Assembly (NCBI RefSeq): GCF_030380735.1
Contig: NZ_JAUDRZ010000030.1
Location: 642,045 to 706,044, forward strand
Direction of reading: 5' to 3'
Source: Rhizobium sp. S152
GTDB taxonomy: Bacteria > Pseudomonadota > Alphaproteobacteria > Rhizobiales > Rhizobiaceae
Length of the DNA: 64,000 bases
Both the position numbers and the translations under genes were made by a program. Shown piece after piece: positions 19,849-29,705 of this stretch. Each line of letters starts with the position of its first letter. The stretch's first letter is position 1. The notes below the pieces were generated by a model. The model saw only the letters and a list, made by a program, of their open reading frames with translations, was not told where the DNA came from and did no database searches.

Positions 19849-22119
19849 ATGGAGCAGGATGCGGTGCCGACGGCGGCGGAAGGCGAGTCTGTCACGACCG
19901 TCACCGATCGTCGTGCGCTCTTCGCACTGCCGGGTCTTGTGCTCGCGGGCGGCGCGCTGCTCTGTGCGACGGCGACGCTCTTCGTGCTGCTTGGCCTGAC
20001 GCCGATTGCGCCGACCTCCCATGTCGTCATCACCTCCGTCGTCGTCAACTCCTTCTTCGTGCTTGGCCTGATCGCGCTGATCGGACGCGAGATCGCGCGA
20101 CTTTTCAAGGCCCGTAAGCGCGGTCGCGCGGCTGCGCGTCTTCATATCCGCATCGTGCTTCTCTTTTCGATCGTGGCCATCACGCCGGCCATTCTGGTCG
20201 CGATCTTCGCCAGTATCACGCTGAATGCCGGCCTCGATCGCTGGTTCGCTCTACGCACCCAGTCCATCGTCAGTTCCTCCCGGAACATAGGCCAGGCCTA
20301 CATGATGGAAAACGCCAGCTACCTGCAGGGCCAAACCGTTTCCATGGCGAACGACCTGGAGCGCAACCGCCCGCTGTTCAATCTCGACCGCACCGGCTTT
20401 GCCGACCTGATGACCCGCCAGGCGCGAGGTCGTGGCCTGCTGGGCGCGTTCCTGGTCGAGAGCGACGGTACAGTCATCACGCAGGCCGATATCAAGACGG
20501 AAAAGCCGTTGCCGGCGATTCCAACCGATGCTTTGAGTAAGGCCGCCGCCGGACAGCCGACGCTCATTCCGCCAGGGGTTACAAATCTCGTCGGCGCTAT
20601 CATCAAGCTCGAGTCCATCGACGGCGCCTTCCTCTATACGGTCAGGGCAGTCGATCCCAAGGTCATGGGCGCGATGCGCATGATGGAGGAGAACGCCACC
20701 GAGTATAAGTCGATGGAAGCCGGCCGCCTGTCACTACAGGTTGCCTTCGCCATTCTCTACATCGGTTTTGCGTTGATCGTGCTGCTGGCCGCGATCTGGA
20801 CGGCAATCGCGGTTGCCGACCGCATCGTTCGCCCGATCCGCCTGCTCATCACCGCCGCCGATAATGTGGCATCCGGCAACATGGACATCGTTGTTCCGGT
20901 TCACGCGGTAGATGGCGACGTCGGCAAGCTGTCGCTCACTTTCAACAAGATGATCTCGGAGATCCGCACACAGCGCGACGAGATCCTCGAGGCGAAGGAC
21001 GAAGTGGATGACCGTCGTCGCTTCATTGAGGCGGTTCTGTCCGGCGTGACCGCTGCCGTTATCGGCGTCGAGCAGGATCGCCGGATCACCATCGTCAACA
21101 GTTCCGCCGAAGTGCTCATGGCGCTTCCCGCTTCCGATTTGCTAGGCAAGCAATTGTCAGAGATCGCTCCAGAGGTCGATCTGGTGCTCACTGAGGCCGC
21201 ATCGCGCTATCGCGGCGATTTCCGCAAGCAGATCGCGCTGGTACGCGGCGGCACCGTGCGCACGCTGAGCGTCCAGGTGACGCGCGAAGAGGTTCGCGAC
21301 ATGAGCGAATCCTACGTGATCACGCTCGACGACATCACCGACCTCGTCATCGCCCAGCGCTCGACGGCCTGGGGCGATGTCGCGCGCCGCATCGCGCATG
21401 AAATCAAGAACCCGCTGACGCCGATCCAGCTGTCGGCCGAGCGCATTCAGCGCCGCTACGGCAAGCAGATCAACCAGGACGACCGCACCGTCTTCGACCA
21501 ATGCACGGAAACGATCATCCGCCAGGTCGGCGACATCGGCCGCATGGTCGACGAGTTCTCCTCCTTCGCGCGCATGCCCAAGCCGACCAAGGAACCGGCG
21601 GATCTCCGCACCATCCTGCACGACGCGATCTTCCTGCGCGAAATGGGCAACAGCCACGTGACCTTCCTGCAGGAGCTCGGCGACCAGCCGCTTACAGGCG
21701 AGTTCGACAACCGCATGCTCGGCCAGGCCTTCGGCAATCTGATCAAGAACGCCGTCGAGGCCATCGATGCCGTGCCGGCCGAGGAGCGCGACGAGCGCAA
21801 AATCCTGATCCGGACGTCGCTTGACGCCGCGCGCGACCGCTTCACGGTCGATATCATCGATAACGGTCGCGGCCTCCCGGTCGAGAACCGTCACAGCATT
21901 CTCGAACCCTATATGACGATGCGGGAAAAGGGCACGGGCCTCGGCCTCGCCATCGTCAAGAAGATTATTGAAGAACATGGCGGGCAGCTCGAACTGCACG
22001 ATGCACCCGCCGATTTTGACCAGGGACGAGGCGCCATGATCCGCGTGCATTTGCCACGCGTGGAAAACGCCCCCACGGCTCCGGCAACAGGCGACAAGGA
22101 AAGCGTTTATGGCCTCTGA
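19849..22119 (+). CDS. ntrY: Sensor histidine kinase NtrY
   Basis: Membrane kinase of the second nitrogen/redox-related system. About 756 residues from the ATG at 19849, which has GGAG eleven bases upstream; a TTG at 19780 is the only longer start. Three N-terminal membrane segments, a periplasmic loop and a fourth segment (LQVAFAILYIGFALIVLLAA) precede HAMP, PAS and kinase domains. The H-box is RRIAHEIKNPLTPIQLSAER (His about 516). Overlaps ntrX by 11 bp. Confidence 0.94.
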   Translation: MEQDAVPTAAEGESVTTVTDRRALFALPGLVLAGGALLCATATLFVLLGLTPIAPTSHVVITSVVVNSFFVLGLIALIGREIARLFKARKRGRAAARLHIRIVLLFSIVAITPAILVAIFASITLNAGLDRWFALRTQSIVSSSRNIGQAYMMENASYLQGQTVSMANDLERNRPLFNLDRTGFADLMTRQARGRGLLGAFLVESDGTVITQADIKTEKPLPAIPTDALSKAAAGQPTLIPPGVTNLVGAIIKLESIDGAFLYTVRAVDPKVMGAMRMMEENATEYKSMEAGRLSLQVAFAILYIGFALIVLLAAIWTAIAVADRIVRPIRLLITAADNVASGNMDIVVPVHAVDGDVGKLSLTFNKMISEIRTQRDEILEAKDEVDDRRRFIEAVLSGVTAAVIGVEQDRRITIVNSSAEVLMALPASDLLGKQLSEIAPEVDLVLTEAASRYRGDFRKQIALVRGGTVRTLSVQVTREEVRDMSESYVITLDDITDLVIAQRSTAWGDVARRIAHEIKNPLTPIQLSAERIQRRYGKQINQDDRTVFDQCTETIIRQVGDIGRMVDEFSSFARMPKPTKEPADLRTILHDAIFLREMGNSHVTFLQELGDQPLTGEFDNRMLGQAFGNLIKNAVEAIDAVPAEERDERKILIRTSLDAARDRFTVDIIDNGRGLPVENRHSILEPYMTMREKGTGLGLAIVKKIIEEHGGQLELHDAPADFDQGRGAMIRVHLPRVENAPTAPATGDKESVYGL

Positions 22120-23473
22120 TATTCTGGTCGTTGATGACGAGCACGACATTCGTGAGATCGTCTCCGGTATCCTCTCCGACGAGGGCCACGAAACGCGAAC
22201 CGCGCACGACAGCGACAGTGCGCTGGCGGCGATCTCCGACCGTGCGCCGCGCCTGATCTTCCTTGACATCTGGATGCAGGGCAGCAAGCTCGACGGCCTG
22301 TCGCTGCTCGACGAAATCAAGACCCGCCATCCCGAAATCCCTGTCGTGATGATCTCCGGCCACGGCAATATCGAGACCGCCGTCTCCGCCATCAAGCGTG
22401 GTGCCTTCGATTTCATCGAGAAGCCCTTCAAGGCCGACCGGCTGATCCTGATCGCCGAACGGGCGCTGGAGAATTCCAAGCTGAAGCGCGAGGTTTCGGA
22501 GCTCAAGCGCAAGGCCGGCGATCCCGTCGAACTTATCGGCACATCGGTGGCCGTCTCGCAGCTTCGCCAGACGATCGAGAAGGTCTCTCCCACCAATAGC
22601 CGCATCATGATCTTCGGCGCATCCGGTTCCGGCAAGGAACTCGTGGCGCGCATGATCCACAAGAAGTCGTCGCGTGCCAACGGTCCCTTCGTGGCGCTCA
22701 ACGCGGCCAATATCACGCCCGACCGCATGGAGATCGCCCTGTTCGGCACGGAAGGTTCGCCGGGACAGGCGCGCAAGACGGGCGCCCTGGAAGAGGCCCA
22801 TCGCGGCATCCTCTATCTCGACGAAGTCGGTGAGATGCCGCGCGAGACGCAGAACAAGATCCTCCGCGTGCTTGTCGATCAGCAGTTCGAGCGTGTCGGC
22901 GGCTCCAAGCGGGTAAAGGTCGACGTGCGCATCATCTCGTCCACTGCCTACAATCTGGAAAGCCGGATCGCCGAAGGCTGGTTCCGCGAGGATCTGTATC
23001 ACCGGTTGGCCGTGGTGCCCGTCAAGGTGCCGGCGCTGGCCGAACGCCGCGAGGATATCACCTTCCTGGTCGATCAGCTGATGCGTCAGATTTCGGAGCA
23101 GGCCGGCATTCGTCCCCGCCGGATCGGCGACGATGCGATGGCGGTGCTGCAGGCGCATGACTGGCCGGGCAATATCCGCCAGCTCCGCAACAATATCGAG
23201 CGCCTGATGATTCTCGCCCGCTCGGACGGCCCTGACGCGCCGATCACGGCCGAGATGCTGCCGACCGATCTCGGCGACATGCTTCCGAAGGTCTCCGCCA
23301 AGAACGACTATCACATCATGACGCTGCCGCTCCGCGAAGCGCGCGAGATGTTCGAGAAGGATTACTTGATCGCGCAGATCAATCGCTTCGGCGGCAATAT
23401 CTCGCGTACCGCCGAATTCGTCGGCATGGAGCGTTCGGCACTCCATCGCAAGCTGAAGTCGCTTGGCGTTTGA
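22109..23473 (+). CDS. ntrX: Response regulator NtrX
   Basis: Partner of NtrY, 454 residues. Receiver with phospho-Asp in [11 protein letters not shown] (about 53), AAA+ domain ([15 protein letters not shown]; Walker [13 protein letters not shown]) and C-terminal Fis HTH ([20 protein letters not shown]). The GAFTGA sigma-54 loop is replaced by [14 protein letters not shown], as known for NtrX proteins, so it is expected to work without sigma-54 remodelling. The following gap to hfq is about 195 bp. Confidence 0.95.
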
Positions 23474-23667
23474 TACCAACGCTCGGCTGTCCCGGCTGGG
23501 ACGGCCGGCAATATTCGCAAAGCCTTTTTCGCCGTTGCGGAAAAGATTGCGATTTGATACCAAGGCTTTCCGGGCAGAAGGGAAGAGGGTTGTCTGCTGC
23601 CCCCGGGAGAGGTCATAGAGTATTTCACCGGCTGCATAACGCCGGCAATAAAGAAAGAATCGGCGCG

Positions 23668-23910
23668 ATGGCGGAACGTTCTCAGAATTTGCAGGACTTA
23701 TTTCTCAATACTGTTCGCAAGCAAAAGATTTCACTGACAATTTTTCTCATCAATGGCGTAAAGCTGACGGGCGTTGTCACCTCGTTCGACAATTTCTGCG
23801 TCCTGCTTCGCCGTGACGGGCATTCGCAACTCGTGTATAAGCACGCGATCTCGACGATCATGCCCGGTCAGCCGATGCAGATGTTCGAGAGCGAAGAAGC
23901 CGCTTCCTAA
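23668..23910 (+). CDS. hfq: RNA chaperone Hfq
   Basis: 80-residue Sm-like protein promoting sRNA-mRNA pairing. Sm1 ([20 protein letters not shown]) and Sm2 ([14 protein letters not shown]) are intact, and QNLQDLFLN is the N-terminal helix. The start at 23668 follows AAAGAA and gives the canonical [10 protein letters not shown]; a longer frame back to 23470 is noncoding leader. In nitrogen-related rhizobial genetics Hfq acts post-transcriptionally on NifA and others. HflX follows. Confidence 0.97.
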
Positions 23911-23987
23911 CAGGACCTGCCGTTATTTCGACACGCGATACCAAAAACGATTCCATCATCCCGGAAGCTGCCAAGCACCGGGATGAC

Positions 23988-25316
23988 ATGCGGGCGACAG
24001 TTGTCGTTCCTGTTCTCAAGCAGGCGCGCGGTGGCCGTAACACGCCCGATGGCGTGATCGTCACCCGCACGCCCGAAAGCCGCTTGGAAGAGGCGTCCGG
24101 CCTTGCGCAGGCAATTGACCTCGATGTCGTAAATGCGATCATCGTCCCGGTCAACGACCCGCGCCCGGCAACGCTGATGGGCACCGGCAAGATCGAGGAA
24201 ATCAAGGCGAAGCTGGACGAGAGCGATTCCGGTCTCGTCATCGTTGATCATCCGCTCACCCCTGTTCAGCAGCGCAATCTCGAAAAGGAATGGAACGCCA
24301 AGGTCATCGACCGCACGGGCCTCATTCTCGAAATCTTCGGCCGCCGCGCCTCCACCAAGGAAGGTACGCTGCAGGTCGATCTCGCACACCTGAATTACCA
24401 GAAGGGCCGCCTGGTCCGCAGCTGGACCCACCTTGAACGCCAGCGCGGCGGTGGTGGTTTCATGGGTGGTCCCGGTGAAACCCAGATCGAAGCCGACCGG
24501 CGCATGCTGCAGGACCGCATCATCAAGCTCGAGCGCGAGCTGGAGCAGGTGGTGCGTACCCGCCAGCTTCACCGCGCCAAGCGCCGTAAGGTGCCGCATC
24601 CGATCGTGGCGTTGGTTGGCTACACCAATGCCGGCAAGTCGACGCTGTTCAACCGCATCACCGGCGCCGGCGTTCTGGCCGAGGACATGCTGTTCGCCAC
24701 GCTCGACCCGACGCTGCGCCGCATGAAGCTGCCGCATGGCCGCACCGTCATTCTCTCCGATACCGTCGGTTTCATTTCCGACCTTCCGACCCATCTGGTC
24801 GCCGCCTTCCGCGCGACGCTGGAAGAGGTTCTCGAAGCGGATCTGATCCTGCATGTCCGCGACATGGCGGACGAGGACAATCAGGCGCAGAGCGCCGATG
24901 TCCTGCGTATCCTGAAGGATCTCGGCATCGACGAGGCCGAAGGCGCCAAGCGCATCATCGAAGTCTGGAACAAGATCGACCGCCTGGAGCCCGAGGCGCA
25001 TGAGGCCATGGTGCAGAAGGCGGCGGGCGCGGAAAACGTCGTGGCTGTCTCAGCCATCAGCGGCGAGGGCGTCGATCACCTGATGAACGAGATCAGCCGT
25101 CGTCTCTCCGGCGTGATGACCGAAACAACGATCACTCTGCCGGTCGATAAGCTTGCGCTTCTTCCCTGGCTCTACGAGCACGCCATTATCGATTCTCGTG
25201 AGGACAACGAGGATGGCTCCGTGACGCTCGAGGTGCGCATGGCGGAAGCCGAAGCCTCCGCGCTGGAAGGGCGGCTCGGCAACAGCGCGAAGTCCAAGGA
25301 AGACTGGGAGCGCTGA
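23988..25316 (+). CDS. hflX: GTPase HflX
   Basis: Ribosome-associated GTPase that rescues stalled ribosomes. HflX domain with PLTPVQQRNLEKEW and the GxGE-type loop GGFMGGPGETQIEADRR, then the G domain: G1 GYTNAGKSTLFN, G3 DTVGFISDLP, G4 NKID. 442 residues from the ATG at 23988. The frame stays open upstream with plausible protein (STRDTKND, IIPEAAKHRDD) but no ATG/GTG/TTG, so an unusual start such as ATT is possible. Confidence 0.95.
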   Translation: MRATVVVPVLKQARGGRNTPDGVIVTRTPESRLEEASGLAQAIDLDVVNAIIVPVNDPRPATLMGTGKIEEIKAKLDESDSGLVIVDHPLTPVQQRNLEKEWNAKVIDRTGLILEIFGRRASTKEGTLQVDLAHLNYQKGRLVRSWTHLERQRGGGGFMGGPGETQIEADRRMLQDRIIKLERELEQVVRTRQLHRAKRRKVPHPIVALVGYTNAGKSTLFNRITGAGVLAEDMLFATLDPTLRRMKLPHGRTVILSDTVGFISDLPTHLVAAFRATLEEVLEADLILHVRDMADEDNQAQSADVLRILKDLGIDEAEGAKRIIEVWNKIDRLEPEAHEAMVQKAAGAENVVAVSAISGEGVDHLMNEISRRLSGVMTETTITLPVDKLALLPWLYEHAIIDSREDNEDGSVTLEVRMAEAEASALEGRLGNSAKSKEDWER

Positions 25317-25325
25317 GGCACTCCG

Positions 25326-26555
25326 TTACGCCAGCGCGCTCTGATCATCGGTATTAAATGCGCCGCCCGGCGCAAGCCGGTCGAGCCCGATCCGCCCGAC
25401 CGGATCGAGCAGTTCCCCCGTCACCAGCGTGGTGATCAGGCTCCGCACCAGCGGAAGCTTGGTTGCCGGACCGATGAAGATATCGCGGCTCAACGGAAGA
25501 AGGCGGCTATCGGACTGGTAGAAGGGCGTCAGCACCCGGCTCAGCAGCTGGTAGAAGCGTATATGCATCTCACGTTGTTTGAGATGGCGCCCGATGGCGT
25601 CGCCGATCGTTGCCTCCCGGCAGAGCGCCGAGCAGAGTGACGCGGCATCGAGCAGCGCCATGTTCGCACCCTGGCCGAGTTGCGGGCTCGTTGCGTGCCA
25701 GGCATCTCCGATCTTCACCGTGTTCCGTCCGGCAACAGGGGTACGCGTGAGATGACGGTAGCGCGCATGAACCGGTTCGGCGGTAATGGCTAGTGCCTCA
25801 GCCTCGGGCCAGAAGGCGCGCACGGCATCGAGCCAGGCATCGCGGCCGGCACTTTTCCAGGCGGGATGATCCTGATTGCGGATGCTCCAGAAGAACGTCG
25901 CCATAGGAGGCGCGCCGTCGCGTGCCGTGCCAACAGGCAGCACGCCCGCCATCTGGCTGGCCCGGCGATAGCGCTGCTCCAGTTCATCCGGACGGAAGAG
26001 GCCATTTGCAGGCCAGGGAACGGTGGCCCAGAGCGCGCCATAGCCAAGCTCGGTGGTGACCTTTGTTTCGATCGGGGAGTTGGCGCCCATGGCATCCACT
26101 ACCAGATCGGCCGCAGCCGACGTCCCGCCGCCTTCCAGGACAAGCCGCGGCGCGCTGCCGGCTTCGATGCCGGTCACCCGCGAGGATGTCTCGAAGCGTA
26201 CGCCGGCCTTGACGGCGGCTTCAAGCAGCAGGTCGAAGAGCGCCACCCGCTGGATGGCGATGCCGTAGGCGCCGGGGCGATAGCCGACGTCGAGCACCGT
26301 GCGTCCGTTGCCGGAGAGGCGTCCGTGCATCCTGCTGATCCGGGCGCCGCGCGACTCGACGGCACTGAATAGCCCCATGCGGGAGAGCACGGCGGCCCCC
26401 GTCGGCTGCAACACGAAGCCGGAGCCGACAGGCTGCGGCGCGCTCATCTGGTCGTAGATCGTTACCCTCGCGCCTTGTCGGGCAAGAAGGGCCGCGAGCG
26501 ACAGCCCGCCGATCCCGGCGCCAGCAATCGCAATATCCAGAGCGTCAAGCTTCAT
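25326..26555 (-). CDS. FAD-dependent monooxygenase
   Basis: 409-residue flavoprotein of the para-hydroxybenzoate-hydroxylase type. Rossmann motif IAGAGIGGLSLAALLARQGARV at the N terminus, the DG-type motif AADLVVDAMGANS and the FAD-ribityl motif KIGDAWHATSPQLGQGANMALLDA near residue 285. Substrate unknown. Convergent with hflX (10 bp between stops). It starts nine bases after the mazG stop, so the two may be cotranscribed. Confidence 0.88.
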   Translation of the reverse strand: MKLDALDIAIAGAGIGGLSLAALLARQGARVTIYDQMSAPQPVGSGFVLQPTGAAVLSRMGLFSAVESRGARISRMHGRLSGNGRTVLDVGYRPGAYGIAIQRVALFDLLLEAAVKAGVRFETSSRVTGIEAGSAPRLVLEGGGTSAAADLVVDAMGANSPIETKVTTELGYGALWATVPWPANGLFRPDELEQRYRRASQMAGVLPVGTARDGAPPMATFFWSIRNQDHPAWKSAGRDAWLDAVRAFWPEAEALAITAEPVHARYRHLTRTPVAGRNTVKIGDAWHATSPQLGQGANMALLDAASLCSALCREATIGDAIGRHLKQREMHIRFYQLLSRVLTPFYQSDSRLLPLSRDIFIGPATKLPLVRSLITTLVTGELLDPVGRIGLDRLAPGGAFNTDDQSALA

Positions 26556-26563
26556 CGCGCCGT

Positions 26564-27397
26564 CTAGCCGAGCTCCCGCTCGATCGCCTTGGCCGCCTGC
26601 CAGATCTCTTCCATACGATCGAGGCTCGCCGCCTCCAGTGTTTCGCCTTCTTTATGAAGGACGGTCTCTATATGGTTGAAACGACGCCTGAACTTCGTGT
26701 TTGTCCCGCGCAGCGCTTGCTCCGGGTCGGCCTTCACGTGGCGACCGATGTTGACGACCGCGAAAATGAGGTCGCCCAGCTCGTCACTGACCTTGGCCTT
26801 GTCGCCATCCTTCAGCGCCTCGCGCAGTTCGCCGATTTCCTCCTCGATCTTGTCGAGGATCGGCTCCGGTGCCGACCAGTCGAAGCCGACCTTGGCGGCG
26901 CGCTCCTGCAGCTTCAGCGCTTCCGTAAGCGCAGGGAAGCTCCGTTGTACCGAGCCAAGATAGCCCGCCTTGAAATCCTCGGATATCCCGCGGGCGGCGC
27001 GCCGCTCCGCGCGTTCCCGTTTCTCTGCCTGCTTGATCTCGTCCCACTGCCTCTTCACGGCATCCGGCGTATCGGCGTCCGAGCGGGCGAAGAAATGCGG
27101 GTGGCGGCGGATCATCTTTCGGGTGATCGCCTCGACGATGTCGCCGAAGGAAAACTCACCTGCTTCCTCGGCCATGCGGGCATGAAAGACCACCTGCAGC
27201 AGCAGGTCGCCGAGCTCCTCGCACAGGTCGTCCATGTCGTTGCGCTCGATCGCATCGGAAACCTCGTAGGCCTCCTCGATCGTGTAGGGCTTGATGCTCT
27301 CGAAGGTCTGGACGATGTCCCAGGGGCAGCCGGTCTCCGGTGCCCGCAACGCCGCCATGATTTCGATCAGGCGGGAAATGTCTTTGGAAGCTTCCAT
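26564..27397 (-). CDS. mazG: Nucleoside triphosphate pyrophosphohydrolase MazG
   Basis: House-cleaning NTP pyrophosphatase, 277 residues with two MazG repeats. The Mg-binding EExxE...ExxD pattern is clear in EEAYEVSDAIERNDMDDL then CEELGDLLLQVVFHARMAEE in the first repeat, and in EEEIGELREALKDGD/DELGDLIFAVVNIGRH in the second. A run of charged residues (KRERAERRAARG) links the halves. Located upstream of the FAD monooxygenase on the minus strand. Confidence 0.94.
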   Translation of the reverse strand: MEASKDISRLIEIMAALRAPETGCPWDIVQTFESIKPYTIEEAYEVSDAIERNDMDDLCEELGDLLLQVVFHARMAEEAGEFSFGDIVEAITRKMIRRHPHFFARSDADTPDAVKRQWDEIKQAEKRERAERRAARGISEDFKAGYLGSVQRSFPALTEALKLQERAAKVGFDWSAPEPILDKIEEEIGELREALKDGDKAKVSDELGDLIFAVVNIGRHVKADPEQALRGTNTKFRRRFNHIETVLHKEGETLEAASLDRMEEIWQAAKAIERELG

Positions 27398-27416
27398 TGT
27401 GCTTTGGCCGATCGTA

Positions 27417-28004
27417 TCAGTTCAGCGGAATGTCGTTGTCGCTCTTGGAGGACTGATAGCTGTCGGAAAGAGCGTCGTAACGCGCCTTGATCCGCGCCGT
27501 CTGCGCCTTGAGATCGGCCTTCACGGCATCCGCTTCCGTCTCTACGAGATCGGCGATCGCAAAGCTGTTCCAGAAGGCGTTGCTGCGGCGATAGCCGCCG
27601 GGCTCAAGCCCGAAGACTTCCTTGAGGATCTTCAGGTCGTGCGGGATCGCGAAGGCGTCGCGCGAATCCTCGTGGCTGAAGAAATAGTAGAAATTGTCGA
27701 AGCCCGCCCAGGTGATGGCCGACATGCACATGGTGCAGGGTTCGTGTGTCGAGAGGAAAATCAGGTCCTTCGTCGCCGGCTTCTCGCCAAGCTCGTAGAA
27801 ACGCTTCAGCGTATGTACCTCACCGTGCCAAAGCGGATTTTCCAGCTCGTTGTTGGTCTCCGCAACCACGAGCGAAAGGTCCGACTTGCGCAGGATCGCG
27901 GCGCCGAACACCTTGTTGCCAAGCGCGACGCCGCGCTCGGTCATCGGAAGGATATCCTGCTCCATTACCTGGAGGAGGCGGGCGGCGATTGTCTTGTCTG
28001 TCAT
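27417..28004 (-). CDS. Nucleoside/nucleobase deaminase (CDA fold)
   Basis: 195-residue zinc deaminase. The zinc ligands are in LWHGEVHTL (HxE, with the catalytic Glu) and HEPCTMCMSAI (PCxxC). Compared with tRNA adenosine deaminases it has a long C-terminal helical extension rich in Lys and Asp. Substrate not determinable; guanine, cytosine or related bases are all possible. Divergent from cysG across about 260 bp in which I see no clear operator. Confidence 0.85.
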   Translation of the reverse strand: MTDKTIAARLLQVMEQDILPMTERGVALGNKVFGAAILRKSDLSLVVAETNNELENPLWHGEVHTLKRFYELGEKPATKDLIFLSTHEPCTMCMSAITWAGFDNFYYFFSHEDSRDAFAIPHDLKILKEVFGLEPGGYRRSNAFWNSFAIADLVETEADAVKADLKAQTARIKARYDALSDSYQSSKSDNDIPLN

Positions 28005-28263
28005 GGTCTTCTCCTGCTTGGGCCTACTTTATCTCCGGCAAAAACGAAGCGAAACGGCGATTCCGGATATGGATGCCATTTGTCACAGTCTTTGTGGTGC
28101 GTTGCGGGATCGACTGGTGTTGTCGCGGCGCCGCACCGGTGAGTTTTGCTCAAATCACTGGGATGCCGGGTAAAACAATACGCGCCCGCACGGCCTTTGG
28201 AATTTCTGTTTCTTCATAATGCTGTCGCGGCAGTGCATATTCCGGCAACTTCAAAGTGGATTG

Positions 28264-29703
28264 ATGATGCCCTCCAAGAGTGAACAGCTGTCGGTATTTC
28301 CTGCCTTTTTCCGTGTGGAAGGCAAGATCGCGGCCGTCTTCGGCAATGGCGACGAGGCCTACGCCAAGGTGCGGCTGCTGATGAACACGCAGGCGACGAT
28401 CGTGGCTTACGCCGATCGCCCGGAGGCAGACTATCACGCCTACCTCATCGCCAACCGCATCCGCACGATCAGAGAAGGTTTCGAGCCCCAACAGGTGAGC
28501 GGTGCGACGCTCGTCTTCGCCGCCACCAGCGATGCCGAAAGCGACCGAGCCATCGTCGCCGCCGCCCGTGCTGAAAAGATCCCGGCCAACGCCGTCGATC
28601 AACCCGATCACTGCGATTTCTTCACGCCGGCCCTGGTGAACCGCGCTCCCGTGGCCGTGGCGATCGGCACGGAAGGTGCCGGCCCCGTGCTTGCTCAGAT
28701 GATCCGGGCGCAGGTGGACCAGCTGCTCGCGCCGTCGCTCGGCACGCTCGCGCGGCTTGCCACGAGCTATCGCGATATCGTCGAGCGTGTCGTTCCAAAG
28801 GGGGCCTCCCGCCGTCTGTTCTGGCGTCGGTTCTTCTCTGGCCCGGTCGCCGATGCCGTCGCGACCGGGAACGTAGCCGAGGCCCGTGATGCCGCCGATG
28901 GTTTGCTGCAGTCTCTGGACGAGGCGAAAGGTTACGTCTGGCTGGTCGGTGCCGGCCCGGGCGCAGAAGATCTCCTGACGCTGCGCGCCCAGCGCGTGAT
29001 GATGGAAGCCGATGTCATCGTCTATGACGCACTCGTGCCGCAGGCGATCGTCGACATGGGGCGCCGCGATGCCGAACGCCTGTCTGTCGGCAAGCGCAAG
29101 GGCTGCCATTCCAAGTCGCAGGAAGAGATCAACGAACTGCTGGTTCATCTCGGCCGCCAGGGCAAGCGGGTCGTGCGCCTGAAGTCCGGTGATCCGCTGG
29201 TCTATGGCCGGGCGGGCGAGGAAATGGCCGCCCTGCGCGCCGCCGGTATCTCATATCAGGTGGTCCCCGGCATTACCTCCGCCTTCGCGGCCGCCGCCGA
29301 TTTCGAACTGCCGCTGACGCTGCGAGGCGTTGCCTCCTCGCTGGTATTTACCACGGGTCACGACCTGACCGGCCACGTCCTGCCGGATTGGGCAAGCCTC
29401 GCCGTCTCTGGTGCCACGATCGCCGTCTATATGGGGCGTACCGTTGCCGCCTCCGTTGCCGAGCGCCTGATGCAGGCCGGTCTGCCGGCGGAAACCACGG
29501 TTGCCGTCATCGAGAACGCCAGCCGTAGCGATCGCCGCCTTCTCCACGGCATTCTGCGCGATCTTCCCGACCTGCAGCATCGCGACGAGTTGACCGGACC
29601 TGTTATGGTCATTATCGGCGATGCGGTTGCAGGCGCCAATTTCGAACTGTCCGAACCGCTGGTGCGCGAGCGCGCCCGGTCCGCTGAACTGCTAAGGAGC
29701 TGA
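28264..29703 (+). CDS. cysG: Siroheme synthase (CysG)
   Basis: Makes siroheme for the sulfite reductase encoded two genes on. The N-terminal part (1-200) corresponds to the precorrin-2 dehydrogenase/ferrochelatase module; the C-terminal part from about 210 is uroporphyrinogen-III methyltransferase (VGAGPGAEDLLTLRA, VYDALVP, KRKGCHSKSQEEIN, SGDPLVYGRAGEE). The usual Gly-rich NAD motif is reduced to VFGNGDEAYAKVRLL. 479 residues from the ATG at 28264 (AAGTGGA upstream). First gene of the sulfur operon. Confidence 0.92.
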   Translation: MMPSKSEQLSVFPAFFRVEGKIAAVFGNGDEAYAKVRLLMNTQATIVAYADRPEADYHAYLIANRIRTIREGFEPQQVSGATLVFAATSDAESDRAIVAAARAEKIPANAVDQPDHCDFFTPALVNRAPVAVAIGTEGAGPVLAQMIRAQVDQLLAPSLGTLARLATSYRDIVERVVPKGASRRLFWRRFFSGPVADAVATGNVAEARDAADGLLQSLDEAKGYVWLVGAGPGAEDLLTLRAQRVMMEADVIVYDALVPQAIVDMGRRDAERLSVGKRKGCHSKSQEEINELLVHLGRQGKRVVRLKSGDPLVYGRAGEEMAALRAAGISYQVVPGITSAFAAAADFELPLTLRGVASSLVFTTGHDLTGHVLPDWASLAVSGATIAVYMGRTVAASVAERLMQAGLPAETTVAVIENASRSDRRLLHGILRDLPDLQHRDELTGPVMVIIGDAVAGANFELSEPLVRERARSAELLRS

Positions 29704-29705
29704 TT

